Origin: Gammaproteobacteria bacterium
GTDB lineage: Bacteria; Pseudomonadota; Gammaproteobacteria; UBA6429; Thiohalophilaceae
DNA: 38,103 bases
Reading direction: 5' to 3'
NCBI GenBank assembly: GCA_024275915.1
Contig: JAJRYG010000053.1
Location: 1-38,103 of the forward strand
The notes under the pieces are model-generated. The model saw only the letters and a program-made list of their open reading frames with translations. It had not been told where the DNA came from and searched no databases. This document shows, piece after piece, positions 1 through 7,186 of the stretch; positions within the stretch are counted from its first letter, which is position 1, and each line of letters opens with the position of its first letter. A program made the position numbers and the translations under genes.

Positions 1-378
1 AGGCTGAAACAGGATATCAAATTTTGGATGACATTTCAGAAAGCACTGTGTCATCGCGCTTTTGTGGATCACGTAATTGTCTGCAATCAGGGTGAGCTTC
101 TTTGCCTTGCGATAACGCTTTTTCAATTCTGCCATCAATAGGATAAATATCTCTGAATTTTTCTTTTCCCATTCGACCCAAACGACGTTACCCGTTGTGG
201 CATTGAGTGCCCCAGCCAAGTAATGTTTTTGATTTTTACCCGGTGTCGGGATGGTTGTTTGCTCCCCCTTTTTTACCCACCTATTTCCAATGCGCGGATT
301 AAGATCGATATCCGCGTCATCAACATAAAAAACGGGGTATGCATCACCGGCCTTCTTCAGTGCCGATTGAACTGATCA
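1..378 (-). pseudogene. IS630-family transposase fragment (decayed)
   Basis: Reading the minus strand gives about 125 residues typical of the DDE domain of IS630/Tc1-like transposases. The frame contains VFYVDDADIDLNPRIG, holding the first catalytic Asp, and LTLIADNYVIHKS, holding the second. Between them is WVEWEKKNSEIF, usual for this family. The third acidic residue would lie beyond the left edge of the window. The N-terminal helix-turn-helix half is missing: the frame meets an in-frame TGA at 376-378, and only about 15 further codons precede a TAA. I read this as a truncated insertion-sequence remnant that no longer encodes a working enzyme. The 3' part may continue to the left, so total length is unknown. 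No inverted repeats could be assigned. Confidence 0.8.
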
Positions 379-427
379 CAGAGATGCACCCAAGCTCCCT
401 AAGTGGACACCTTTTTGGAACAGTTAT

Positions 428-700
428 TTAGACTTGTATGTTAGTATTCTTTTCATCTGGAATTGGCACAGAAATCATTCTTTCTTTTGGGAATTGTTTT
501 TTCAAAGAATCAGTTAATTCTTCAGATTTTCCTTTAAGCTTATGATTGTAAAATCAACATGATAGATGACTTGTTCTGTAGATTGCTGGTACATAGCGGG
601 AAAACAGGTAATCCAAGTGTTTTCCTTTTTCAATCCATCCTGTGCCCGCACCCAATATAAAGGCTACACCAATTGATAGCATTGAACTTATATTCTTCAT
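428..700 (-). pseudogene. Small unknown ORF interrupted by one TGA
   Basis: A minus-strand frame starts at an ATG (698-700) and reads 48 residues, beginning MKNISSMLSIGVAFILGAG (a hydrophobic, signal- or anchor-like start). It hits TGA at 554-556 and continues open in the same frame for 41 more codons to a TAA at 428-430. The second half is hydrophilic (for example KGKSEELTDSLKKQFPKER) and looks protein-like. No family was recognised. There is no clear Shine-Dalgarno sequence. The simplest reading is a recently broken gene for a small membrane-anchored or exported protein, next to the broken transposase. A 48-residue functional product cannot be excluded. Confidence 0.4.
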
Positions 701-824
701 GATTGTGTGTATCTGACTACACGAATTGTTCGTTCTTCACAACTTGCATTCGAGCCCCCACACACCAATTCCTTCAACTACACAAAAACAAAAGGCAGCC
801 CTATGCTGTCTTTACTTCCACCCT

Positions 825-898
825 CACCCCGGGCCTCTCCCTGCAAGGGAGAGGAAACCCGTTGCATGGGCCGTGCTTGTGCATAAAGGCCCGGGGTG
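825..898. repeat. Structured CCCTCTCCC-type palindromic repeat
   Basis: Two arms, CACCCCGGGCC (825-835) and GGCCCGGGGTG (888-898), are perfect reverse complements and enclose a second hairpin, CCTCTCCC (834-841) with GGGAGAGG (847-854). Related CCCTCTCC...GGGAGAGGGAACC sequence recurs at about 8810-8925 and 9119-9140. This resembles the short structured repeats scattered through many proteobacterial genomes. It lies 55 bp beyond the nrdJb stop and could also act as a transcription stop or 3' mRNA stabiliser for nrdJab, though there is no U-tract. Apart from this element, 701-953 holds nothing I could identify. Confidence 0.6.
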
Positions 899-953
899 TT
901 GTCATGGTGCCGTGCTCACTGCAACACACCATGCATGGCTTGCCTGTTTGCCA

Positions 954-1664
954 TCAGCCGCATTTGCTGTCACCACAGTTTAGACATGTCATGCACCCAT
1001 CCATCTTGATCACGGCCTTGGTGCTGCATTTTCCACACAGCTGTGCGCTGGCGGGGAATTCGCTGCTGCTTTCGCTTTCCTTGTTCTGTTCGGCGGCGCC
1101 TTCGTACTGGGCGCGTTTTTCGGCGATGAGTTTTTTCTGGTGTTCGTCCAATTCGTCGTCCTTGAGCATGCCGATCATGCGCAGGTGGCATTCGATGGCG
1201 TCGCCGATTTCGGCGACCAGGGAGGGCATGTATTTGCCGCCTTTCTTGAAGTAGCCACCGCGCGGGTCGAATACGGAGCGCAGTTCTTCGACCAGGAAGG
1301 TGACATCGCCACCCTTGCGGAACACGGCGGAGATGATCCTGGTGAGGGCGACGATCCACTGGAAGTGATCCATGTTTTTCGAGTTGATGAATATCTCGAA
1401 GGGCCGGCGCAGTTCGTGATCACTGCCCTGATTGAGGATGACGTCGTTGATGGTGATGTACAGGGCATGCTCGGACAGTGGTGTCTTGACCTTGTAGGTC
1501 GAGCCGAGCAGCATTTCCGGGCGTTCGAGCTTTTCGTGCATCTGCACGACATTGTTGTCTTCCTTCTTTTCAACTTCCTTCAGCGCCGCTTCGGCGGCCT
1601 TGTCGTCTTCGTCTTCTTTGGCTACTTCGTAACCGACGATTTTCTTTTCGATTTTAATGGCCAT
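954..1664 (-). CDS. nrdJb: Class II ribonucleotide reductase C-terminal subunit NrdJb
   Basis: A 236-residue protein that supplies the C-terminal part of a B12-dependent (class II) ribonucleotide reductase as a separate polypeptide. The central part has the TSCPD-type domain (PLSEHALYITINDVI, then RRPFEIFINSKNMDHFQWI at about residues 63-104). The tail is rich in cysteine pairs (CGKCSTK, CMTCLNCG, SKCG), as expected for the flexible redox tail that re-reduces the active-site disulfide. Split NrdJa/NrdJb enzymes are known in Pseudomonas, where both halves are needed. The gene lies 101 bp downstream of nrdJa on the same strand, so co-transcription is likely. Its start is preceded by a G-rich ribosome-binding sequence (GGGGGAT) about 9 nt from the ATG. 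Residues 15-45 are highly charged and probably unstructured. Confidence 0.88.
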   Translation of the reverse strand: MAIKIEKKIVGYEVAKEDEDDKAAEAALKEVEKKEDNNVVQMHEKLERPEMLLGSTYKVKTPLSEHALYITINDVILNQGSDHELRRPFEIFINSKNMDHFQWIVALTRIISAVFRKGGDVTFLVEELRSVFDPRGGYFKKGGKYMPSLVAEIGDAIECHLRMIGMLKDDELDEHQKKLIAEKRAQYEGAAEQNKESESSSEFPASAQLCGKCSTKAVIKMDGCMTCLNCGDSKCG

Positions 1665-1765
1665 TTTCTTTTCATCCCCCTACCTGTTTGGTAGTTTTCG
1701 GGTGCCGGGCCTGTTTGCCTTGGTGCACCGTTTGCTTGTTGATGTCTGTTTATTGCACTGCAGAT

Positions 1766-4700
1766 TCAGAACTTGCCGTAGTAGCCTTCCTTGAGTGCAT
1801 CAAACAGGTTGGCGGCGGTATGAATTTCGCCGTCGTATTCGATTTCTTCGTTGCCCTTGACTTCGATCACTTCGCCGTTTTCCAGGGTGAATTTGTAGGT
1901 GGTGTTTTCCAGATCCTGCTCCTTGACCAGCACGCCCTGGAAGGCTTCCGGGTTGAAGCGGAAGGTGGTGCAGCCCTTTAACCCCTGCTTGTAGGCATAC
2001 ATGTAGATGTCCTTGAAGTCTTCGAAGGGGTATTCGGTGGGCACGTTGGCGGTTTTCGATATGCTCGAGTCGATCCATTTTTGTGCGGCGGCCTGGATGT
2101 CCACGTGCTGGGTGGGGGTAACATCATCGGCGGCGATGAAGTAGTCGGGCAGTCTTGCCTCCTCGTCTTCGCTGTATGGCATGGCCCTGGGGTTGATTAG
2201 TTCGCGGTAGGCGAGCAGCTCGAAGGAGAAGACATCGACTTTTTCCTTGGTCTTTCTGCCTTCACGGATCACGTTGCGCGCATAGTGGTGGGCGAAGCTG
2301 GGCTCGATGCCGTTACTGGCATTGTTGGCCAGGGACAGGGAGATGGTGCCGGTGGGGGCGATGGAGCTGTGATGGGTGAAGCGTGCACCCACTTCGGCCA
2401 GCTGGTCGACCAGTTCCGGCTCGACGGCAGCGACCTGCTGCATGTAGCGGCTGTAGCGGCTGTGCAGGATCTTGCCCTTGACCTTGCTGCCGACCCGGTA
2501 GCCGTCCTTTTTCATTTGCGGATGCTTGCGCAGCATTTCGGCGGTGACCTTGAACTCCTGCTCCATGATGGGGGCGGGGCCCTTTTCCTTTGCCAGCTCC
2601 AGTGCGGTGCGCCAGCCTTCGATGGCCAGCTCGCGGCTGACTTCTTCGGTAAAATCGACCGAGGCGGATTCGCCATATTTTTTCTGCAGCATGGTAAGGG
2701 TGGAGCCCAGGCCCAAGAAGCCCATGCCATGGCGGCGCTTGTCCATGATTTCCTTGCGTTGCTGTTCCAGCGGCAGGCCGTTGATTTCCACCACGTTGTC
2801 GAGCATGCGGGTAAACACGGAGACGACCTTGCGGAATTCGTTCCAGTCGAAGAAGGCTTCGGGGGTGAAAGGGTCGCGCACGAAGCGGGTCAGGTTGATT
2901 GAACCCAGCAGGCAGGATCCGTATGGGGGTAATGGCTGTTCGCCACAGGGATTGGTTGCCCGGATCTTTTCGCAGAACCAGTTGTTGTTCATCTCGTTGA
3001 CCTTGTCGATGAGGATGAAACCCGGCTCGGCAAAGTCGTAGGTGGAGGTCATGATCATGTCCCACAGGTGTCTGGCCTTGATGGTCTTGTACACCTTGCA
3101 GGCCACCAGGCCGTCCTTGTTGGTGACGTAGTTGTGGCTGATGGGCCACTCGCGCCAGATGATCTGGGTTTCGTCTTTCAGATCCAGCTTGTCTTCTTCC
3201 ACTTCCTTTTCGTCTACCGGGAAGGCCAGCTTCCAGTCGGCTTCGTCCTGTACCGCCTGCATGAATTCGTCGGTGACCAGCAGTGACAGGTTGAACTGGC
3301 GCAGGCGGCCGTCTTCGCGCTTGGCACGGATGAAGTCCATGACATCGGGGTGGCCCACGTCGAAGGTGGCCATCTGGGCGCCACGGCGGCCGCCAGCACT
3401 GGAAACGGTGAAACACATCTTGTCGTAGATGTCCATGAAGGACAGCGGCCCGGAGGTGTAGGCACCGGCACCGGAGACATAGGCGCCCCTGGGGCGCAGG
3501 GTGGAAAATTCATAACCGATGCCACAGTTATGTATGACCATCAGGCCGTTGTTACCGGCCAGGTAGTTGTTGTGCTTTTCGACGGTAAAGTCATAGAAGG
3601 TTTCCGGCAGATCGAGGTTGCGCTTGATGGCTTCCACCGGGCGCAGGGTGCGCACGAAATTGATGTGTGATTTCAAGTGGGGGAACTGCTGCTGCCACCG
3701 GTCCAGCCAGATGCGGCTGATGACCCGTTGCTGGTGATGGGCATGATAGAAACCCAGTTGCTGGCGTTGTGTATGGCCAAGGGCATCAACCTCGTTCTGC
3801 AGTGCATCTCGCAGGGCGGTAGTCATGATATAGCGGTCATACTGACCGGACTGGCTGCCATGTTCGATGATGCGGTTGCGTTTGCCGCTATCGACAACAT
3901 GCCTTGCCACCTGTTGGAGAAAGGCCGAATCGGAAATCTTCAGCATTGTGCCGCCCGTATCCACTATCTGCTTGCCCTGGGATTCATGCCTGCGGGGTTT
4001 GCACCGGGTAATGCCGCCATGTACACCAAACAGGCCCAGAAGGGATTTGAGTTGTTCGGCAAAACGGGGATCCTGAATGGCAATAGTGACACTGCCGTTT
4101 TCCCTGCTGACAGTACCGTCGGTGTCGATGAGTCCGGCCAGAAACGGCAGGAAGTTCTTTTCCGGATGCTGGGCAACCCAGGCAGGAACCACCCTCCCGG
4201 TGTTTTTTTTGCCGGTCTGATGATCGATCAGTTCGGCCGCCTTGCTGGCTTCGAAGCTGGCAACACAGTAATCCCAGACTGGGGTACCATTGCTGGTCTG
4301 GGTGGCAACCACACGTGCCCGGGAACCACAGAAATGGCGGAAGAATTCGGCATAGCGTTCGACGACTTCCCGCTCGGCAGCGCGGAGCTTGAAGACCAGA
4401 CGTTTGCCGGCCTTGTGCGCCAGCTCGGCCCAGCGGCTGCGCGTGGGCTTGTAGTGGTATTTTTCCTCATAGGCACTGCCATCACCCAGATGGGCACCGG
4501 CAAACCAGGCATCAAGTGCACGGGAAGGATCGCTTGACCACGGCAACTGGTAATGTACCAGTGCATCGTCCTCCTGTACCTCGTCGGCTCGCACATAGCT
4601 GAGCTTGTCCTTGCGGAAGATCAGAACCGGGTGTTTGACCGAGGTCTTCAGCGATACGCCATTGGAGATGATTTCGATATTGTCTTCACGGCTCACCTGG

Positions 4701-5239
4701 GGCGTCAGATGTTGCTCTATGCGGCGCAGTTCGAAGCGTTTTTGTTTACGGTCGTAACAAAGGATCTGTTGATGCTTTTCCTCTACCGCACGATCGGCGG
4801 TGACCAGCCCCCGCTCGGTGTATACCTGGGTTCCCGGTGCAACACACCCCGCCTTCAGCGTCAGCCCGGCTTCGTGGACCTTTTGGAGAATGTCGTCCAT
4901 GGAGTCTTCGATGACGCCGGAGACGGTGCAGTTGATGGTGGAGGTGGCGGGCTTGTGTTCCAGGGCGCCGGCATTGGAGGTGATGCGACCGGCGGGAATG
5001 GCGCCGTGGCGCAGGGCCCAGAGAAACTGTTCATACCAGTGTTCGCGCTTGTCTTCGTCTTCGATGTCGGCCAGGGCGCGGGCGACGCGCTGGTAGGTTT
5101 CATCAATGCTGTGATCGATGATCTCGCCGCTGCGGCTTTTGAGGCGGTATTTCTTGTCCCAGATGTCGAGGGAGGCTTCCTGGAAGGGGATTTCTGCAGA
5201 TTTGGCCTTGGCTTTCATGTCGTGTATTTGGGCGCTCAT
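1766..5239 (-). CDS. nrdJa: Class II ribonucleotide reductase NrdJa, intein precursor
   Basis: An adenosylcobalamin-dependent ribonucleoside-(di/tri)phosphate reductase catalytic subunit that makes deoxynucleotides independently of oxygen. The 1157-residue precursor contains a 440-residue intein (precursor residues 132-571). After splicing the enzyme is 717 residues, normal for a NrdJ lacking the C-terminal tail, which is supplied by nrdJb. Visible catalytic features are NCTV (Cys104, first redox cysteine), TNPCGE (precursor Asn763, Cys765 and Glu767, the radical-site triad) and SCLLGSINL (Cys776, second redox cysteine). The splice junction is LKAG | CGIGYEF, a conserved substrate-site loop. 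The start ATG follows GGAGGA at about 12 nt. Transcription probably starts about 320 nt upstream, under NrdR control. No frameshift or stop breaks the host or intein reading frame. Confidence 0.93.
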   Translation of the reverse strand: MSAQIHDMKAKAKSAEIPFQEASLDIWDKKYRLKSRSGEIIDHSIDETYQRVARALADIEDEDKREHWYEQFLWALRHGAIPAGRITSNAGALEHKPATSTINCTVSGVIEDSMDDILQKVHEAGLTLKAGCVAPGTQVYTERGLVTADRAVEEKHQQILCYDRKQKRFELRRIEQHLTPQVSREDNIEIISNGVSLKTSVKHPVLIFRKDKLSYVRADEVQEDDALVHYQLPWSSDPSRALDAWFAGAHLGDGSAYEEKYHYKPTRSRWAELAHKAGKRLVFKLRAAEREVVERYAEFFRHFCGSRARVVATQTSNGTPVWDYCVASFEASKAAELIDHQTGKKNTGRVVPAWVAQHPEKNFLPFLAGLIDTDGTVSRENGSVTIAIQDPRFAEQLKSLLGLFGVHGGITRCKPRRHESQGKQIVDTGGTMLKISDSAFLQQVARHVVDSGKRNRIIEHGSQSGQYDRYIMTTALRDALQNEVDALGHTQRQQLGFYHAHHQQRVISRIWLDRWQQQFPHLKSHINFVRTLRPVEAIKRNLDLPETFYDFTVEKHNNYLAGNNGLMVIHNCGIGYEFSTLRPRGAYVSGAGAYTSGPLSFMDIYDKMCFTVSSAGGRRGAQMATFDVGHPDVMDFIRAKREDGRLRQFNLSLLVTDEFMQAVQDEADWKLAFPVDEKEVEEDKLDLKDETQIIWREWPISHNYVTNKDGLVACKVYKTIKARHLWDMIMTSTYDFAEPGFILIDKVNEMNNNWFCEKIRATNPCGEQPLPPYGSCLLGSINLTRFVRDPFTPEAFFDWNEFRKVVSVFTRMLDNVVEINGLPLEQQRKEIMDKRRHGMGFLGLGSTLTMLQKKYGESASVDFTEEVSRELAIEGWRTALELAKEKGPAPIMEQEFKVTAEMLRKHPQMKKDGYRVGSKVKGKILHSRYSRYMQQVAAVEPELVDQLAEVGARFTHHSSIAPTGTISLSLANNASNGIEPSFAHHYARNVIREGRKTKEKVDVFSFELLAYRELINPRAMPYSEDEEARLPDYFIAADDVTPTQHVDIQAAAQKWIDSSISKTANVPTEYPFEDFKDIYMYAYKQGLKGCTTFRFNPEAFQGVLVKEQDLENTTYKFTLENGEVIEVKGNEEIEYDGEIHTAANLFDALKEGYYGKF
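3527..4846 (-). mobile_element. Intein with LAGLIDADG homing endonuclease, in NrdJa
   Basis: A 440-residue in-frame insertion with all the landmarks of a self-splicing intein. It starts with Cys1 (CVAPGTQVYTERG, block A). Block B has the Thr68-x-x-x-His72 pair (KTSVKHPV). Block F is YDFTVEKHNNYLAGN, and the end is VIHN followed by Cys +1 of the host (block G, penultimate His, terminal Asn). The middle carries a dodecapeptide endonuclease: motif 1 FAGAHLGDG (residues 115-123, Asp122) and motif 2 LAGLIDTDG (236-244, Asp243). Both acidic catalytic positions are retained, so the endonuclease may still be active. Base composition looks similar to the host gene, hinting at long residence or a donor of similar composition. 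Splicing is required for a functional reductase. Confidence 0.93.
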
Positions 5240-5560
5240 GGTAGTTGATGTTCCTCCGGATCATTCCGATTTATTAGACTTATGATTAAACGGGCAAGTT
5301 CCCGGCATACGAATCAGGTAATGGCCTGTAATGACAGGCTTTTTTCACCGGCAACGGCCCGGTGAAAGGTGTATCTGGGTTTTATACAAAAATACGCTGC
5401 GGCTTGTGGGTGCTGGCCGCGGTTCATTCCCGGCTGGCCAGTGTTTGAGCCAGGGGGGAGGCTTCCCACTGCTGAATCCTTTTGCTGACGGCACGCCGTT
5501 TGTGACGCTAACCCGGGCTGGATTCATTATTATGCTTGAAACACAATATGTTGTGTTGGA
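5240..5560 (-). promoter_or_regulatory. Long structured 5' leader of nrdJab
   Basis: The predicted nrdJ promoter implies an untranslated leader of about 320 nt. Read on the minus strand it contains consecutive hairpins: CAGTG-gga-AGCC...GGCT-caaa-CACTG (5439-5471); CTGGCC...GGCCAG enclosing CGG...CCG (5413-5441); TTCACCGG...CCGGTGAA, a perfect 8-bp stem (5344-5366); and GCCTGT-catt-ACAGGC (5324-5339). The first two share 5439-5441, so their basal pairs compete. Candidate structured RNAs have been reported upstream of nrdJ genes in bacteria, but I cannot test a match. I did not find the conserved core of the cobalamin riboswitch. A role in B12- or nucleotide-responsive control is inference only. 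Confidence 0.45.
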
Positions 5561-5576
5561 ACCAAATACTATGTGT
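5541..5576. promoter_or_regulatory. Pair of NrdR boxes
   Basis: Box 1 is ACACAATATGTTGTGT (5541-5556), matching the NrdR consensus ACACWATATATWGTGT at 15 of 16 positions. Box 2 is ACCAAATACTATGTGT (5561-5576), a weaker match of 11 of 16. Their centres are 20 bp apart, about two helical turns, so both face the same side of the DNA. The usual NrdR arrangement puts centres about 31-32 bp apart, so this spacing is tighter. Box 2 overlaps the predicted -10 of the nrdJ promoter and box 1 covers the start-site region, a layout that fits repression by the ATP/dATP-sensing regulator NrdR. Confidence 0.75.
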
Positions 5577-5594
5577 AACCGGCAATTCTGTCAA
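5566..5594 (-). promoter_or_regulatory. Predicted sigma-70 promoter of nrdJab
   Basis: On the minus strand there is a perfect -35 TTGACA (5594-5589), a 17-bp spacer, and -10 TAGTAT (5571-5566). Transcription would start near 5557-5559. The -10 lies inside the weaker NrdR box. Confidence 0.65.
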
Positions 5595-5860
5595 CCAACT
5601 GTTACGATTTTTTGACCGTTAACTTTTTATATAATTTTCAATAATATACGTAATTTGTAAGTATCAAATCAATGACTTACAGGCCACACCAAGAAAATGG
5701 CTCACCACTATATCTTGTACCTCTAATATGTGCCATTTTCTGCCTGTTTCGCCGTTAGGGCTCACTTACGTGCAGCGCTTTTCACGCCACAAGCCGGACG
5801 GTGAGCCGTGCCTCATGTCCAGCTAAGCCGAAAAATTGCTGATTTTCTGCGTTTTGCCCC

Positions 5861-5890
5861 CTTGAAGAAGCAGGCCCGCAGACCTAGATC
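5861..5890 (+). promoter_or_regulatory. Candidate sigma-32 heat-shock promoter of hsp20
   Basis: CTTGAA (5861-5866), preceded by CCCC, is followed after 16 bp by CCTAGATC (5883-5890), close to the heat-shock pattern CTTGAA...CCCCATNT. It precedes the first hsp20 gene by about 95 bp. The transcript leader would contain a CGGGGTG (5902-5908) / CACCCCG (5939-5945) stem. The ribosome-binding site AAGGAGG at about 5971-5977 is outside that stem. The A/T-rich DNA from about 5600 to 5860 holds no gene I can support. Confidence 0.5.
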
Positions 5891-5985
5891 TCTAACACCA
5901 ACGGGGTGACCCGGGAAAAGCCCGAAGAGATGTCCCACCACCCCGGAAAATTTATCGAATCCCAAAAGGATAAGGAGGCAACAAA

Positions 5986-6414
5986 ATGACTTTAGTACGC
6001 TATGAACCCCTGAATGTATTGAACCAGTTTCGCCGTGAAATGGACCGCCTGTTCGAAAACGAAGAAGGCAGCAACATCGCCACCAGTGACTGGGTACCGG
6101 CGGTGGATATCAAGGAAACCGACAAGGCATTCGTGATCACCGCGGATATTCCCGGGGTGGATCCCAATGACATCGATGTGCACATGGAAAACGGCGTATT
6201 GTCCATCAAGGGCGAACGCAAGGAAGAAAAGGAGGAAGAAAAGGAAGGTTACAAACGCATCGAACGGATGCGCGGCAGCTTTTACCGCCGCTTCAGCCTG
6301 CCTGATACCGCCGATGCGGAAAAGATCAGTGCCAAGAGCAACCATGGGGTACTGGAAATCACCATTCCCAAGCAGGAAAAGACCCAGCCCCGCAAGATTG
6401 CGGTTGAAAGCTGA
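5986..6414 (+). CDS. Small heat shock protein, Hsp20 family
   Basis: A 142-residue cytoplasmic ATP-independent chaperone that holds unfolding proteins for later refolding by DnaK and ClpB. The N-terminal segment LVRYEPLNVLNQFRREMDRLF is typical of bacterial class A proteins. The alpha-crystallin domain spans about residues 36-130, with VDIKETDKAFVITADIPGVD and the signature GVLEITIPK. The C-terminal IAV fits the I-X-I/V motif used in oligomer assembly. A strong Shine-Dalgarno sequence (AAGGAGG) fixes the start. A second, divergent hsp20 follows 112 bp downstream and a DegQ protease after that, forming a protein quality-control block. A sigma-32-like promoter lies upstream. Confidence 0.93.
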   Translation: MTLVRYEPLNVLNQFRREMDRLFENEEGSNIATSDWVPAVDIKETDKAFVITADIPGVDPNDIDVHMENGVLSIKGERKEEKEEEKEGYKRIERMRGSFYRRFSLPDTADAEKISAKSNHGVLEITIPKQEKTQPRKIAVES

Positions 6415-6428
6415 CAGGACAGTCCGCT

Positions 6429-6485
6429 CCCCGAGCCTGACGGGCCCCACCCCCTGGTCTGGTAGGTTCGGGGATGTCGGATTTT
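6429..6485 (+). terminator. Hairpin with T-run between the hsp20 genes
   Basis: CCCCGAGCCT (6429-6438) pairs with AGGTTCGGGG (6464-6473), 10 bp with one G-U. An outer TCCG/CGGA may extend it, and TTTT follows at 6482-6485. The loop is long (25 nt), so this may be a partial terminator or processing site that sets different amounts of the two sHSPs, rather than a full stop. Confidence 0.45.
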
Positions 6486-6526
6486 CTGCATAACGTTCTT
6501 AAATATATTTAAGGAGAAATGCAACG

Positions 6527-7030
6527 ATGAGCACATTACACCAGATTCGACAAAATCTCGGGCGGGCCTGGGACAGTCTGGCGGAAGGCTGGAACCACCT
6601 GCAGCACCGCGCATCCCGAGCCCTGACACGTTTTAACCCTATCCAGCACAAGGATGAGGTGGAAACCGTGGCCGATCAGGCTATGCGCATGTCCTCCCGC
6701 TGGGGACTGCTGGCGGCCGAAATTGAAGAAAAAGACGAGGAAATCGTCGTCCGTCTCGAAGCCCCGGGCATGGAAAAAGACGACTTCGACATCCAGGTGG
6801 AGGATGACTACCTGATTGTGCGCGGCAAAAAATACGCCCAGCGGGAACAAACCCATGGCCACTATACCGTGATGGAAACCGCCTACGGTGAATTTGAACG
6901 CATCCTCGAGCTGCCCGCACCGGTCGAGGCTGACAAGGCCAGGGCCAGATACCACCGGGGAGTCCTGAGTGTGACCCTGCCACTGGCCGAAACCGCCCGG
7001 CGCAGACGCATCGAAATTCAGCGAGGCTGA
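6527..7030 (+). CDS. Second Hsp20-family small heat shock protein
   Basis: A 167-residue small heat shock protein clearly different from its upstream neighbour. It has a longer amphipathic N-terminus (residues 1-57, rich in Arg, His and Trp), an alpha-crystallin domain from about residue 60 (WGLLAAEIEEKDEEIVVRLE, then EAPGMEKDDFDIQVEDDYL), the signature HRGVLSVTLPL, and a C-terminal IEI motif. Two unlike sHSPs in tandem recall IbpA/IbpB-type partner pairs, so hetero-oligomers are plausible (inference). The ribosome site AAGGAG (6511-6516) is 10 nt upstream of the chosen ATG. A nearer ATG at 6519 is out of frame and opens only three codons. Confidence 0.9.
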   Translation: MSTLHQIRQNLGRAWDSLAEGWNHLQHRASRALTRFNPIQHKDEVETVADQAMRMSSRWGLLAAEIEEKDEEIVVRLEAPGMEKDDFDIQVEDDYLIVRGKKYAQREQTHGHYTVMETAYGEFERILELPAPVEADKARARYHRGVLSVTLPLAETARRRRIEIQRG

Positions 7031-7061
7031 ACTTTAACCCCATTTCCTGTCTATATTCCTG

Positions 7062-7095
7062 TGCGGCACACTTCCGGTGTGCCGCATGCCTTTTT
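7062..7095 (+). terminator. Rho-independent terminator after hsp20 pair
   Basis: A perfect 10-bp stem, TGCGGCACAC (7062-7071) with GTGTGCCGCA (7077-7086), and a 5-nt loop, followed after TGCC by TTTTT (7091-7095). It ends the hsp20 transcript 32 bp after the stop. Confidence 0.75.
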
Positions 7096-7110
7096 CCGGC
7101 ATAACTGCCG

Positions 7111-7116
7111 TATAAT
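7111..7116 (+). promoter_or_regulatory. Consensus -10 element upstream of degQ
   Basis: A perfect TATAAT stands 71 bp before the degQ start, just after the hsp20 terminator. No good -35 is present at 16-18 bp, so it is a weak or activator-dependent promoter candidate. The leader then contains a GCAGTC/GACTGC hairpin at 7135-7159. Confidence 0.35.
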
Positions 7117-7186
7117 TCATTTTTCAGTTTGCAGGCAGTCGGTGCGAATCCCTGACTGCGCCAAATTACAGGATCAAAAAACAACC

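Noticed and set aside
3677-4537. Long plus-strand frame opposite the nrdJ intein
   Set aside because: It is antisense to an intact, family-supported coding region, has no ribosome site and no recognisable motif.
5324-5346. GCCTGT/ACAGGC hairpin followed by T6 on the plus strand, resembling a terminator
   Set aside because: No plus-strand gene lies upstream. On the transcribed minus strand the hairpin is preceded by As rather than followed by Us.
5400-5480. Possible cobalamin riboswitch in the nrdJ leader (CACTGG and GGGAA-like pieces)
   Set aside because: The essential core strings of the class (GCCCCCGCAACTG-like loop and the AGTCAGGAGACCTGCC-like B12 box) are absent in the right order on either strand.
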